This document shows positions 22,802-35,690 of a stretch of 64,000 nucleotides of DNA, one piece after another. The stretch lies in assembly GCA_037039925.1 (NCBI GenBank), contig JAXRKP010000432.1, positions 102,501 through 166,500 on the forward strand, given 5' to 3'. The number at the start of each line of letters is the position of its first letter. The stretch's first letter is position 1. Both the position numbers and the translations under genes were made by a program. Source of the stretch: Doris montereyensis (taxonomy: Eukaryota > Mollusca > Gastropoda > Nudibranchia > Dorididae). Below the pieces are notes generated by a model, which ran no database searches, was not told where the DNA came from, and saw only the letters and a program-made list of their open reading frames with translations.

Positions 22802-25497
22802 TCATCGGAACCTCAAGGGGCGACGAAGAACTCTGCCGGTGCGTGAAGTCACGTTGTCATTTGCTGACGGTTGATTTGAATGAGAAGGTGGTGTGACAGT
22901 CGCAGGCTTTGGAGTTGAGAATTGATCAGGGCGGTCAGCTAGCACGTTGTTTTCGCAAGTGGTTAACTGAGTGACGTAAGCCGTTTTTAGGCGGTCAATT
23001 GAGATGTTTTCTAAGCGCCCTTTCATCTCGAGGGTGAAGTATTTATCATCATTCTCAACAACACGAAATGGACCGTCATATGGTCGTTGGAGGGGGTTCT
23101 TGTGTGAGTCTTTCCGAACGTAAACATAGTCGGCTGAAGCTAAAGTTGAGGGTACGTGAGAGGTTGTTTTCCATGGAACTTCGGCGCAGGGGCATGAATT
23201 GAACGCATGATTTGTTGGAGTTGCCTAAGGAATGGTATATCTGGTTCGGAATTACGGGTGTCACATGGTTGCAGGAATTCACCTGGTATGCGGAGTGTCG
23301 AACCATACACAAGTTCGGCAGGTGAACAGTCAGGATCCACTCTCCAAGAAGAACGAAGGCCTAATAGAACCATGGGAAGTTCTTCAAACCAATTTGGAGT
23401 GGTTGTGCGAGCTTTTAGTGCTGCTTTGAGTTGGCAGTGAAGGCGTTCAACCATTCCGTTTGCTTGTGGATGGTAAGCGGTGGTTGTTTTTGCTTTGATG
23501 CCAAGCAGTTTGTTGAGTTCAGTCCATAGGGTCGAGGTGAATTGCCTCCCACGGTCAGAAACTATGTCTTCGGGTACTCGAATCTTGAAATCCAATGGTG
23601 AAGAAGAGCTGAAGCGCAGGTGGTAGCAAGGGCATCGGGGAGAGGGATGGCTTCGGGCCATCTCGTGAAGCGGTCAATTATTGTGAATAGGTATTTCATA
23701 CCTTGGCTTTCTGGTAGAGGCCCAACTAAATCTACGTGGAGGCAGCAAAACCTATCAGACGGGGGAAGGCGTTCTGTGAGTGGGGAGCGAGTATGGCGAT
23801 GGACTTTAGAGGCCTGACAATCAGGGCACTCCTGCACCATTTGCGGATGTCACGTTGCATGCCATGCCAAACGAAGCGTTGTGAAATTGCTTTTTGGGTG
23901 GGTCTAACACCGGAGTGTAAAAGACCATGAATCTTGTTGAACACGATGCGGGTCCAAGAGGTGGGAAGTACTGGCCTTGGCGCTCCCATGGATGTGTCGC
24001 ACAGAAGCGTTGACGAGCCGATATCAATGTCTTTGAGCGTCAGGCCTGTTGTTTTGGCCATACGGTATGAGACCATTTCGTCTGCTGTTACTTGGTCACG
24101 GGCGAGGTGGTCAAAGTTGATGTTTTCATCCCAATGATTGTCCCTGCCGATCGCGTGGAGAACCAGGGTGTCCGTGTTTTCAGTTTCTCGTATTGTGTTT
24201 ATCCTCGACAGGGCGTCTGCGACCACATTGAATTTACCTTTGATATATTGAATGTCCGTAGTAAATTCTGCGATGAAAGACAAATGTCTAGTTTGGCGCG
24301 GAGAACGGTCATTCTGGCTTTTCAAAGCAGTCGTCAGAGGTTTGTGGTCTGTGAAGAGGGTAAAGGGTCTTCCTTCCAAAAAGTGTCTAAAATGTTTGAT
24401 TGCACTGTAAGATGCTAACAGTTCACGGTCGAATGCGCTGTACTTCTTTTCTGCGTCAGAAAGCTTTCGGGAGAAAAAGGCAAGGGGTGCCCAGGATCTA
24501 CCCTGGCGTTGCTCAAGTTGGGCTCCAATGGCGGTGTTCGATGCATCCACGGTGAGACTAGTTGGAGCCTCTGGTTGAGGATGATGTAAGAGTACTGCCT
24601 CACTGAGCAGGGTTTTGGTTTTGTCGAAAGCTTCTTGACAAACGCTGGACCAATCAATCTTTTGTCCTTTGCCACTTGCCTGAGCATGGAGCGGGGCTAG
24701 AGTAGCAGCAATTCCAGGAAGGAAACGGTGGTAGTAATTAACCATGCCTAGGAAGCGTTGTAGGCTCGTGCGGTTGCTGGGTGGTTCGCTGTCACGAAGG
24801 GCAGCAATCCTGTCAGGAAGAGGAGTGATTCCTTTAGCACTGACATGATGTCCCAAGAAATCGATTTCGTTGGCAGCAAAAACACATTTGGTTTTGTTTA
24901 TGACCAGGCCATTGGAAGATAGGAGTGTGAAAAGTTCCTGAAGGTGCTTAATGTGTTCCTGTGGAGAATGACTTGCAACCAGAATGTCGTCGAGATATAC
25001 GAAAGCAAAGGTCACGTCGCGCAGTATTCCATCCATGAGGCGCTGGAAAGATTGGGCAGCATTTTTCAATCCGAAAGGCATTTGGAGGAACTCCCAGAGT
25101 CGAAAGGTGTAATTATTGCTGTCTTTGCTATAGACGATGAGGCCATGGGGATCTGATGATAGCCTCTAATCAAATCGATTTTTGAAAAGATTGAACAGCC
25201 AGCAAGATGGTTGGTGAAATCTTGAATATGCGGTAGAGGATAGCGGTCGTCTTCGGTTGATGCATTCAGACACCTGTAGTCACCACAAGGTCGCCATTTT
25301 CCATCAGGCTTAGGGACAACATGGAGAGGTGAAGACCATGGGGATTTTGAACGGCGGACAATGCCTAATTCTTCCATCTTTAAAAACTCTGCTTTAGCAG
25401 CAGACAGTTTTTCTTGGTCTAGACGTCGAGCTCTTGCATGTGTTGGTGGGCCATTAGAGACGATGTGGTGTTCGACGCCGTGTATCAAATAAGTCAC
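22802..25497 (-). pseudogene. Pol remnant of nested element: RT, RNase H, integrase
   Basis: On the minus strand the order is: HARARRLDQEKLSAAKAEFL and KPDGKWRPCGDYRCLNA (RT entry); FSKIDLIRGYHQIPMA; a frame change near 25,080; MPFGLKNAAQSFQRLMDGIL and the catalytic YLDD in FAFVYLDDILVAS (about 24,990); RNase H with TVDASNTAIGAQLEQ and FTDHKPLTTALKS; then integrase with a degraded zinc-binding region, VDLVGPLPESQGMKYLFT, DIVSDRGRQFTSTLW and HPQANGMVERLHCQLKAALK, giving the D, D, E catalytic set. It ends VTSRTGRVLRRPLRF. At least four frame changes separate the blocks. The first codons overlap the 5' LTR, showing that the upstream polyprotein was deleted. Confidence 0.88.
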
Positions 25498-25704
25498 GTA
25501 GAACGATAATATTCTTACGTTATGTAAATTTAATGACGATAAACAATAACATGGAATATCATGGTTATCATGAAGAGATTGAGGTCGTGTACCTTAATCT
25601 TGTCATTCAGTAGCAGTGCCGTTTTGTGTCAACCTCAGTCACTAGTTTAAGTCAGTCCTAGCAGTTCCAAAAGGTCAACAAGGGATGTAACTCATGTCGC
25701 TACA
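25484..25704 (-). repeat. 5' LTR of nested gypsy element, fused to pol
   Basis: 221 bp, one mismatch to the other LTR (GTAGAACG versus GTAGAGCG). The internal boundary at 25,484 abuts pol codons rather than a primer-binding site. Confidence 0.88.
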
Positions 25705-25710
25705 AACATT

Positions 25711-26047
25711 ACAAAAAGCCTTAGACATCTGCAAAGCGGCAGAAGAATCGGACAAATTTCTTAAAGAAATGAATCCAACATTAAATGAGACTCTAAGTGC
25801 CATGAGAAAAGTCAAGAAACACAAACCGAGGATCAAGACCACAGTATGCAAATGTTGTGGCAGGGACCATAAGTTAGGAAAAGATAACTGTCCAGCTGCC
25901 AAGTCCACCTGCAACTATTGTCAGAAACAAGGGCATTGGATGAAGATGTGTTTCAAACGCACAAAAGATAAAAAGACATTGGGTTCAGCGAAGCACCAAA
26001 AACAACATAGAGTACATGTCCTCAACTCAGATACGAGTAGCTCAGTA
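25711..26047 (+). CDS. Gag C-terminal part with nucleocapsid knuckles, outer element
   Basis: Continues the interrupted Gag (KALDICKAAEESDKF...). It carries a degenerate first knuckle (CKCCGRDHKLGKDNC) and a canonical Cys-x2-Cys-x4-His-x4-Cys knuckle (CNYCQKQGHWMKMC), which bind retroelement RNA. It ends at a TGA near 26,048 and overlaps the protease frame, as in elements that express pol by frameshifting. Confidence 0.88.
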
Positions 26048-29000
26048 TGAATATGAATACGACAGCATAACAATAAACAGCGTGACGGACAGGGAAGCTT
26101 TTGTAAGAATAGAATTCAGCTTGCCAGGTTCGAGAAATCACAAGAAACAGTCAATTAGGTTCAAAGTTGACACTGGTGCGTCTGGTAACACAATTCCACT
26201 GAGAATCTTCAGGCAGATATGCCCAGAACAAATAGATATAACAGGACAACCAAACAAATGGGTATTGGACACAGGAAAAGGCATCAAGCTAACAGCCTAC
26301 AATGGCACAGAGATAAAGTGCTCAGGCAAGATAACAATGAAATGCAAATACAAGGATTCAGAATGGTCAAGCCATGAATTCTTCATCGTCGATGCAGAAC
26401 TTCCAATCGCAGGGTTGAGACTTTGTAAACTGATGAACATTGTTACAATAAATGACATTACTGAAGTCACAAACAGCACATCAGAGCAAAGATCAGTCGG
26501 CAGACTGAACGATTTAAAACAATGTATCCAGAACAATTCGACACAATTGGAAAACTACCAGGAAAAGCGAAACTCTACTTGAAAGAGGATGCAGAACCTA
26601 GAATTGACGCTCCAAGAAAAGTACTCCATTCACATGAAGAAGAAACTGAAACAAGAACTAGATAACATGGAAAAACAAGGTATAATAAAGAAAGTTATTG
26701 AACACAGTGATTGGTGTAGTAGCATCACAACAGTGATAAAACAAGATGGATCACCCCGGATATGCTTGGATCCAAAGTATCTAAACAACAGCCTAAAGAG
26801 ATGTCACACAAAACACCAACGCTGGAAGAAATTACACACAACTTACATGGAGCAACAGTATTTTCTAAACTTGATGCAACGAAGGGTTACTGGAGTGTGG
26901 AATTAGATGAAGATAGTCAACTCCTAACCACTTTCAGAACGCCCCATGGCAGATACTGTTACAAAAGGCTACCCTTCGGTTTGAACGTCAGTCAGGACAT
27001 CTTTCAACAAAAAATCGACAGCATTGTTGAACAGTGCCCAGGAACACTGGCAATCCAAGACGACATTGCAGTTGCAGTCTATGGGATAACCGAAGAAGAA
27101 CACAACAAAAACCTTCTCAGTCTCATGGAGAAAGCAAAAGAAAACGGCTTAGCCTTTAACAGCAAAAAGTGCGACATTAAAACAAACAAAATCACATTCT
27201 ATGGAATGATCTTCACTATAGAAGGTGTCAAACCTGATCCCAAAAGGTGGAAGACATACAAGCCATCCCACCACCACAAACAAAGAAAGAACTACAACAC
27301 TTTATGGGTGCGATAAATTACTTATCACCATTCATAAATAATCTCTCCAAAGCATCTGAACCCCTCAGAAAACTCTTGAAAGAAGACACGCCATTCGAGT
27401 GGTCAGAAGACTATGAGCACGTCTTTGCACAGATGAAACAGCTAATTTCAACTGATGCATGTCTCAAATACTACAACACAGAAGCTCCAACATATGTGAT
27501 GGTAGATGCAAGCATAAAAGGTCTGGGAGCTGTTATCCTACAACCAGCAAAGACAAGCACAGGATACACAGAACAAACATACCTATCGCTTATGCAAGCA
27601 AATCACTCACGTCCGGAGAAACAAAATTAGCCAACATCGAAAGAGAAATGCTAGCTGTGCGATTTGGAATCAAGAGATTTCATACGTACCTATTTAACAG
27701 ACCCTTTACAATTCTATCTGATCACAGACCCTTAGAAATGATCTCCAAGAAACCATTGTCAGCAGCACCAGCAAGACTTCAAGCACTCCTGTTGGAGATA
27801 CAGGGCTATGACTACAACATAAAATATAGTCCAGGGAAAGACATTGGCATTGTAGACGCTCTAAGTAGACTACCCAACTTGAACAAAACAGAAGAACTCA
27901 AACCTGAGATCAGAATAGATACAGTGAAATTCAAAGATAGCAGACTAGGTGCACTCAAGGAAGATGCAGCCAGAGACCCAGTAATCAACAAGCTGATGGA
28001 AATCTTTACTGTGGTTGGCCTGAAACAATAAAACAATTGCCCAGAGACATACGACCATATTGGCCAATGCGAGACGAACTGAGCATCGATGATGGGTTAG
28101 TGTTTAAAGGTCAAAGCATTCTAATCCCAGTAACACAACAGAAGGAAATCCTTCGAAACCTTCACACAGGTCACCAAGGTATACAGAAAACTATCCTCAG
28201 AGCGAAAACAGACGTCTACTGGCCTGGAATGCACAAAGACATTGAAAACATGTGCAAACAATGTGAAACATGTCAAAAATATGCAGTTGCACAACAAACA
28301 GAAACACTCATACCAACTGATATCCCAACGAAACCATGGACAACCGTTGGAACAGACATCTTTTCCATAGATGGAACAGATTACCTCATAATAGCTGACC
28401 ATTACACAAAGTTTCCGATAGTTGAGGAATTGCCTACTCCTGCACATCAAAAATTGTAGCAGAAATATGCAAGAAATACTTTGCAATATTTGGCATCCCA
28501 ACAGAAATCAAATCCGACAACGGCCCTCACTACTCAGGGACAGCTTTCAAACAATTCACAGATGATTGGAACATACTTCATACTACATCGTCACCAAGAT
28601 TCGCACAGTCGAACGGTTTCATTGAGAGGCAAATAAAAACTGTGAAGAAAAGCCTCAAGAAAGCCAAGGAATGTAACGAAGACATTCACCTCGCATTACT
28701 CAGGTTGAGAACAACCCCAATTAGTAGCAAACTCAACAGCCCTTCAGAAATAATGTTTGACAGGAAAGTAAAGGACACTTTACCAACAAAAGTCTTTTAC
28801 AAATCCAAACAAAGAGAACAAACTTCAAGAGAGCTACAAAGAAGACAAGAACTGCAAAAACTGTACCACGACAGAACAGCTAAAGACTTACCACCACTAT
28901 ACAGAGGACAACAAGTCACGGTACTTGATCCATACTCCCACAAATGGACAAAGGCTACAGTGATGAAAACACTACCTCAACCGAGAAGCTATGCAGTCCA

Positions 29001-29283
29001 AAGAAATGACGGTACCACCATAAGAAGGAACCGAAAACACCTCCGTGAGCGCCCAGGTTCCACAACAGTAACATCAAATCCAAAACCAAGTCACCGAAAT
29101 AGCAACCGAGAAGGAGAATCAAAAACTACGCGGTTGCAGGTCGAGCCACAATGCTCACCACAAGTGGTCAAGTCCTCAAACTTACCACAAGATATCCGTC
29201 GCAATAATAACAGTACACATGCATACAAACACGTAACTAGAAGCGGCCGTGTGGTGAGAATGCCCGTCAAATACACTGAGTAG
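26016..29283 (+). pseudogene. Pol of outer gypsy element: protease, RT, RNase H, integrase
   Basis: The aspartic protease active site is FKVDTGASGNTIPLRIF (about 26,160). Reverse transcriptase follows with KQGIIKKVIEHSDWCSS, ICLDPKYLNNSLKR, FSKLDATKGYWSVELDEDSQ, LPFGLNVSQDIFQQ and LAIQDDIAVAV, where the usual YxDD is IQDD (about 27,050). RNase H has VMVDASIKGLGAVI, ANIEREMLAVRFGIKRFHTY and LSDHRPLEM. The integrase zinc domain is GHQGIQKTILRAKTDVYWPG with ENMCKQCETCQKY (about 28,170-28,280), and the core has TVGTDIFS, IKSDNGPHYSG and FAQSNGFIERQIKT. The C-terminal tail ends SGRVVRMPVKYTE. Breaks fall near 26,510, 26,620, 26,800, 27,240, 27,600, 28,030 and 28,455. It would copy and integrate the element if intact. 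Confidence 0.9.
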
Positions 29284-30050
29284 GAATGTGCAATTAGTTA
29301 ACAGGGCTGTGCAGCGGTACGCAACAATTTCATACACACATTAGTTAGAAAGATCTGTGCATCCACAATAGTTAATGCACAATAGGTGCAATGCATGAGT
29401 ATGTTATGTTCACTAGGAGCAAACATTTCTCATTTTTCATTAGCATTTTAGATCAGTCTTCACAAACAAACATGATTCATAGTTATTCCAAGTCATGGAA
29501 GAACATTGTTCAAGATTATAATTTTAGTTAATGTTGTTAAACTTTGTTCTACGTTATAGAGTCAAGAACATTTTACCTGACCCAAGAACATTCTGATTTT
29601 TACTAGTTAATCATTTAGCTATTTCGCATGTGCCACTTCCAAGAACACTGACTGAGCTCATAGTTCTACGGAAATAATTATAGACATGATATGTCATGAA
29701 TAACACTAATGAAAATCAGAGAATATCATGATTCATTTATTTTAGAAGACCAAATACTCTCCTCATGTCATGCGAGTGAACACTGAATGCACATGAATGA
29801 AAGATTTTATTTTATTTTAATGCTTCTATTCTAACAAATAACATATGTACCGTACCAGATGAATTTGTAACGCAGTCAATCTTTATTTCATAATCTCATA
29901 TTGATAACGGAACAGTTAACCGAACTCCTCATTTTGAAAACATGTAATTTTTTATTGTCATTCAACATAAAGTTCTAAAGTAAGAATGTTTAAGGATGGA
30001 TGTAAGCTCAAAATTAAACACATCCTTATCTTTATTTTAAAACAAGGGGA
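29284..30050 (+). other. 3' untranslated region of outer gypsy element, with polypurine tract
   Basis: About 770 bp of AT-rich non-coding sequence between the pol stop and the 3' LTR, ending in AAAACAAGGGGA, the likely plus-strand primer tract. No envelope-like frame is present. Confidence 0.8.
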
Positions 30051-30224
30051 TGTAGTATCGATTATGTCATAACCTTAACAGACTTCGATATCCTTTGTAA
30101 TCATCCTCAATAAATGAGTGAGCGATCCCGATGGCCTCTCCAAACGGCATGTCTTGTTTGATCTGTCATTGTTAATTAGATATGTGTCATAACAACAGTC
30201 TTGTGTAATCTAACACATATCACA
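30051..30224 (+). repeat. 3' LTR of outer gypsy element
   Basis: 174 bp, TGTAG...ATCACA, followed by the ACCAC target duplication at 30,225-30,229. Confidence 0.94.
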
Positions 30225-30380
30225 ACCACGGCCAATCTCGGGAATACCTGAAACGAGCTAAATGACCTGTAGTTTTACATTTTGATTCTTAAAATGTAAT
30301 TTCGTATTTTGTGAAATCTGTTTTCAATTCTCAGATCCTCTAACAAAATATTAAATGTCTCAACCTCTACAAGTTCAAAT

Positions 30381-30650
30381 TTATTCTTTTTTTTCATGTG
30401 CTATTTCTTTCAACTCGTTCCTTGGACAAGAGAACATCTTCATACAGAACTAAAACCTAATATTTAGATCTAGAGACAGGAAGATACAACATGCTATTTT
30501 ACAAGAGTGATATAATTTTATTCTTTTTTTCATGTGCTATTTCTTTCAACTCGTTCCTTGGACAAGAGAACATCTTCATACAGAACTAAAACCTAATATT
30601 TAGATCTAGAGACAGGAAGATACAACATGCTATTTTACAAGAGTGATATA
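30381..30650. repeat. 137-bp tandem duplication
   Basis: Two copies of a segment starting TTATTCTTTTTTTCATGTGC and ending ACAAGAGTGATATA. They are identical apart from one T in a T-run, so the duplication is recent. Confidence 0.92.
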
Positions 30651-33250
30651 AAAACCTCAATTATTAATTAACTTATATGGCAACACAAGATATTCAGACT
30701 TGAGCAAACTAGATTTCTAAAGTTCAAAGGGTAAAAATGCAAGCACTTAAGAATAAGTTGATCTAGTGTCCTGCTCTCCCGGCTGGCACTGGCAAGAATA
30801 AGTCATGAAATGACACGCATAGGATGTCGAAGATGCGTTAGCAACTATTTTCCCACAATCTTATGATGTATATCTAAATAAATCTCATCATATATGTTGA
30901 ATCGCATGTTTAGATAGATAACGTTTAAATGTTAAAGTCAGCGCGTATGTCTTCTGTTGTCACTATACAATAAATAGCACTAGTAAAAAACAGCCTCGCA
31001 AAAGAGTTACCACCGATCTGAGATATCGCGCTATGCATCATGGGACAGATTGGCAGAATGAGTTATACGCCTCATTCCGTGGGATACTGCATGAGACGGA
31101 TGGTCATTTTGGCCAATCTAACATCTTGTAAGACTCAAGACAACTGACTATTCATTTGAAGAGAAGCAGTTCAAATATCAATATCACCCGACTGTGTAAC
31201 GTATCGGACTGGGACCAACCATTCTGTTAGTACAATGTATTGGCTTTTTGAATATTTGAGCAACACTGGCAGGCTGATATATTGACCATATTTCTAAACT
31301 AAAATTAATTAAGGTTATATCTTCGTTGTACTATAATACCGTATGGCGGCTGTGCAATTACTACTACAGTAGTCGCCGCGTAAGCGCACGGTGGTTGAGA
31401 GCAAGCTTAAGCATGTAATTGGGTGGTGGTCAACAGGTCACCATAATTTATTACGGTTATGTCTCTTTTGGGGAGTTGCATCCCTTGAGTTTCCTTATCT
31501 AGCTATATAGACACGTCTTTGCATTGTTCTAAATTGCACCGTTTTAAATAAAAAATTATTTAATAGTAAAGACGTAATTGTGACAGGTATCTTGCCCAGC
31601 GCTTAGATTGATACGGATAAACAAAATGAGACTGCCAGACTTCACACCTAGATCAAGGTTCCAGCCATATCCATTGTTAACTTATTCTGCGAAGGCCTTC
31701 AACCATGCTTAGCACTACAACTGACGTCGCCATACAATATTATTACTACTGTACAACAGTGGCGAATTTAACCCTAAACACCTAGAGGGACGCTTTAATA
31801 AACGGTATTAAAAAGGAATAACAAATCAACGAATATGAGGTCGCAAGCACTGTCTTTTCCTTTATGTGTAGAGGAATTGAACTCATTTTATCCTGAGTGA
31901 TGCAAATCGATGGATGACTCTTTTGGTTTAAAGTATTTATACTCTTTATTAAACACTTGTGAACTGACATTTAAAACAATCAAAGCATTTAGTTGATCCT
32001 GTCCCATAGTGATTGGGATATATGGTGTTATTCGTTTGTCATATATTTGACAGCATTGACCATATGGGTTGAACAGCATTGATACTTTTTAATCTTTTCT
32101 TTCAAATGTTTCACATCCGCGTGACAACTCTTTGACCAAATGCTTTCGCCTCCAAATAATAAACAATAGAAGAAGCTAAACAAGCGCATTTATTTTCGAC
32201 GCAAATAGTCAACCACTTGACAGTATCATACGTAGACAGGTTTCGAAAGCAGAAAACACAATGTCTGTCAGTTGATGGGTCCTAAATGTTTTATTAATAG
32301 CTTATCTTCATGCTTCAAACTTTTGAAGTTATTTTTTAAAAGAAAATCTCCCCATTCACCATTAAATTAATAAACACAGTAATTACAGTAATCATCTTGA
32401 GCACACAGATCTATAAATTATTATAAATGTATCCACGAAAAAACTCTAAAGTAACAGGTACCATCTCATTGCCGTGGTCTGTTTGTAATTAGATCTACAT
32501 AGAACAATTATTGACTAGGCAGCTGCGCTAGAATTTACACTGGCAGGTAAAATGTAAACTATCAATCATTTTTCAATTCTGAATTTCGGAATTTTTAAAA
32601 GTTTAAAATACAACTTTTAAAAACTGATAATTTTAATTAGTATATAATTCGATGTTAATTCATAACATGTTAATATACATGAGCAAAACTAAAAGATTAG
32701 GCTGAAAATTACAAGCCAAGCGAATAAAATACATAAGTTTTGCCAGTTTTCATTTACATATGCCAGTGCGCCAAACTTGGGACACTGAGCCAAAGTGTCG
32801 AAACTATGCCTACCCTCCTTATCTTTCAGCCTACACTTTGACCTATATTAGTTTCTCATTATGTAGTGCAGATGATCAGCTCTTGAGGACACAAAAGCAA
32901 AGTGTCCCCCACTAAAAAAAGACTCACTCTCACTGCTTGCTTAGCGTTTCCTGTCGTGTCACGATATAATGCAATGGTGTATCAAGACGTGATACCGCTC
33001 ACAAGCTTTGTCTAATTAGTAGATCTAGATCTATCTGGGAGACCTAGATCTAGCACTGTAGGTTTCCATCGCCTTCAATAAATTTGTATTATTTCATTCT
33101 AGATTTATATGCAGATTTATTTAACATTGATGATTAAATTATTGATCTGTCCTGTATGTCTGTATGGTAAATCCGCCCTTGCTGTACAATACAGTACATG
33201 TTGTGATTGTACTATTATGTTATTATTACTTACGATGTGAACTCAAGCAA
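30651..33250. other. No gene recognised over about 2.6 kb
   Basis: AT-rich sequence of low repeat content. A TACAGTAGTCGCCGCGTAAG segment at about 31,363 resembles one end of the MITE at 5446, without a matching second end. A short GATCTA cluster lies near 33,020-33,052. The few open frames lack splice context or recognisable motifs. Confidence 0.45.
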
Positions 33251-33365
33251 TAGTAGTATAGAAGCTTGGCTTTATTGTAAAAATATGGCACTGCTCCCCC
33301 CCTTCCCCCTTCTCTCACTCTCTCTCTGTATATAAGCGTGTTTGTGTGTGTGTGTGGTGAAAGGG

Positions 33366-33516
<151 letters not shown>

Positions 33517-34270
33517 ATTTCTGCCCTGTGCTTTGTTTAACACTGATTCTGACACCAACCTATGTTGGCTTGACGGCCTCGCCAGACATTTTAAAATGAG
33601 ACTATTGAGAGATGATTACAATTGCATCACTTATTGTTGGGTCATCACTTTGAAGTTAAACATCTTGCGCGTCTCTTTGGTAAGAGTTCTGCTCTCATTC
33701 GCACCGGCACCGTATCGTACATGGATAGCATACACACATTTTGCCATGCCCAAACTATAATTATATGATTGTTGAGGAAATATGAGCGTGCACTTGGCTG
33801 AAGCGGGACCAAGCTGCCATGCACTTAATAATAGGAGTTTGTATAGCGAAAAATCGGTCAAAACGAAAAAGTGTGTTCTTGGGCAAAGCTTGCACTTGTG
33901 GAGCTTGCACTTGGGCGGCGACTAGTACTGTACCAGGTTTACCTTTCATAAATTTAAAAAATGGGTCAGTTATGATGACATACGTCTGTTAGTTGACAAC
34001 ACTTTCTGTCCCATTTATGAAGATCTTCAGATTACCGTTGACCAATTTCAACGGAAATCAAAATTCAGCATGGTGAATTACGTTACTGATTTCAATGGTT
34101 ATTGAATTCATTGTATGCTAGAGAACCAGCATGTCCACATACAAATTATTTTCTTTACTTCTGCTTCCGTTTCTGCTTATAATACATACATTGTTCCACT
34201 TTGCACTCCATTTGTATAAGGTCAGTGATTCATTTACACTTTCTACAACATTTACACTGAAAAACTGGAG

Positions 34271-34444
34271 CACCCAATGATGATGAATCAGATTCGGAGG
34301 TGGATTATGCGAGTACTTTAGACGAATATGGACCCAATGAAGGCCACAAGGATACTGGAAGTGATAGAAGTAGAGGCAGTGATAGAGAAGAGCAAAACTG
34401 TGGTAGATCTAGTGTAATGACGGATGAAGGCGATGTTGACAGAG
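34271..34444 (+). CDS. Possible acidic Ser/Asp/Glu-rich exon, product unknown
   Basis: An open frame encodes NDDESDSEVDYASTLDEYG and then a Gly/Ser/Arg/Glu-rich stretch to MTDEGDVDR. A strong donor (AGAG then GTGAGTATG) follows at 34,445. The 5' boundary is not clear; CTGGAG before 34,271 is a weak acceptor. The composition resembles acidic N-terminal regions of transposase-derived or chromatin proteins, but no domain is visible. I would not assign a function. Confidence 0.25.
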
Positions 34445-35490
34445 GTGAGTATGATAGTGGCCGTGGTCGTAAAAGGAGTTAATGAAAAGAAAACCAAAGG
34501 TAATCAGGACCTCCCTCCCCCCCCTCCCACAGCTCTTTTTTCCTCATGGTCCTGTATTTCTATTTATTGCTCAGAAATTGAATATGGCTGCAGTATGTGC
34601 CCATCTATTAGCATATCATACTATAGATTAAGGTAGAGAAAGATCTTGTCAAAATGTTAGTATGAAACGTCTAATAGGCTGTTGTACTGTATGCTCACAA
34701 GGGAGTTGAGAAGGACTTTGAATAAAATGACCTGCTGGGGGATAAATGATGTACAGCTGGTAAGTCTGAATCTGTGCAAGGATACAGACTATAAATACAT
34801 CTGTTATCTTTACTATCCGGAAAAGCCAGCCACTTTTTGTAAACTCATTAGATCTAGATTCTAGATCTAGATCTAACTTATTACAATTTTTTCCTAAACA
34901 TATCACATTTTTTTTAAATATTCCCAAAAATAACTGGTAATAGTAGGCTAATAGGTAGTTTAGAGGTGCACAAAAAAACCGGCTGGCATATATAAAGTGT
35001 TGATGAAATAAAAATGAAAATAAACAAAATAAAACGATCCCTCAACTCTGTAACAAAAGTTGGGGGAGCGAGGGCCAAAAGTGTAGATCTAAGATCAAAA
35101 GAAAGAGATTCATCACAATCCTTACCCGAAAATTTGCTCTTGCACAAAATTTGACTATCACTATTATGCTCAATCTTGTACTGTCAGCCGACAATAATCA
35201 GAGACTATGAAAGCATTGAGTTGTTCTTCTTACCTTTCGATATGCAGGGAACGCCCTCTTACGAGTCGACCCAAAGATAGTTGCGATCTGATTAGTACTA
35301 ATCACTCACAATTGAGTCACAATCGCAAATCGAAATAAACTTAACTACTGTTCCTTTCCCCGAGCCGAAAGCGGCCATGACGTAACAAAGTTTCCGAGAA
35401 ATAGTGTTACGGTGAAGATGAAAATTTGATGCTTCTTATATTATGGCCTTGATGACTGAAATTATTGGTAGTACATGACATTGTATAGAT
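34445..35490. other. No gene seen
   Basis: AT-rich with a GATCTA cluster at about 34,850-34,875. No coding motif or element boundary recognised. Confidence 0.4.
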
Positions 35491-35499
35491 TATTATAGG

Positions 35500-35552
35500 A
35501 AGTAGTAGTAGTAGCAGTAGTAGTAGTAGTAGTAGTAGTAATAGTAGTAGTA

Positions 35553-35585
<33 letters not shown>

Positions 35586-35601
35586 ATAGTAGTAGTAGTA
35601 A

Positions 35602-35634
<33 letters not shown>

Positions 35635-35690
35635 TAGAAGTAGTAGTAGTAACAGTAGCAGCAGCAGCAGCAATAGTAGTAGTAGTGGTA
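35500..35690. repeat. (TAG)n trinucleotide microsatellite
   Basis: About 190 bp of AGT/TAG triplets with AGC and AAT interruptions. The poly-Leu and poly-Tyr frames on minus are artefacts. Confidence 0.96.

Larger units (their letters stand above)
22519..25704 (-). mobile_element. Nested Ty3/gypsy element in opposite orientation, lacking gag
   Basis: Inserted inside the outer element's gag. LTR-like ends (22,519-22,743 and 25,484-25,704) differ at one base over 221 bp. On the minus strand a purine tract (GGGAGGGGG, about 22,750) precedes the 3' LTR, which starts TGTAGCGACATG. At the other end the 5' LTR joins pol directly, with no primer site, gag or protease between, so the element lacks its entire 5' internal half. 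Pol codons run from 25,497 down to 22,802. It is a deletion derivative that would depend on another element's Gag and protease, or a post-insertion deletion. Confidence 0.9.
21624..30224 (+). mobile_element. Ty3/gypsy LTR retrotransposon (outer element)
   Basis: Complete element in plus orientation. The LTRs (21,624-21,798 and 30,051-30,224) begin TGTAG and end ATCACA, and differ at about two positions. ACCAC target duplications flank it (21,619-21,623 and 30,225-30,229). A primer site TGGTGTCAGAAGTGG follows the left LTR and a purine tract (AACAAGGGGA) precedes the right one. Domain order is gag, CCHC knuckles, protease, reverse transcriptase, RNase H, integrase, which is Ty3/gypsy order. 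Gag is split by an inner element at 22,519-25,704; without it the element is about 5.4 kb. Reading frames are broken at many points even though the LTRs indicate youth. Confidence 0.95.

Noticed and set aside
29284..30050. Possible envelope gene downstream of the outer gypsy pol
   Set aside because: The region has frequent stops in all frames and no signal-peptide- or membrane-like codons; it is a 3' untranslated segment ending in the polypurine tract.
31782..32079. Two overlapping minus-strand frames of about 60 codons
   Set aside because: No recognisable motif, no splice signals in phase and ordinary AT-rich composition; open length is within chance expectation.
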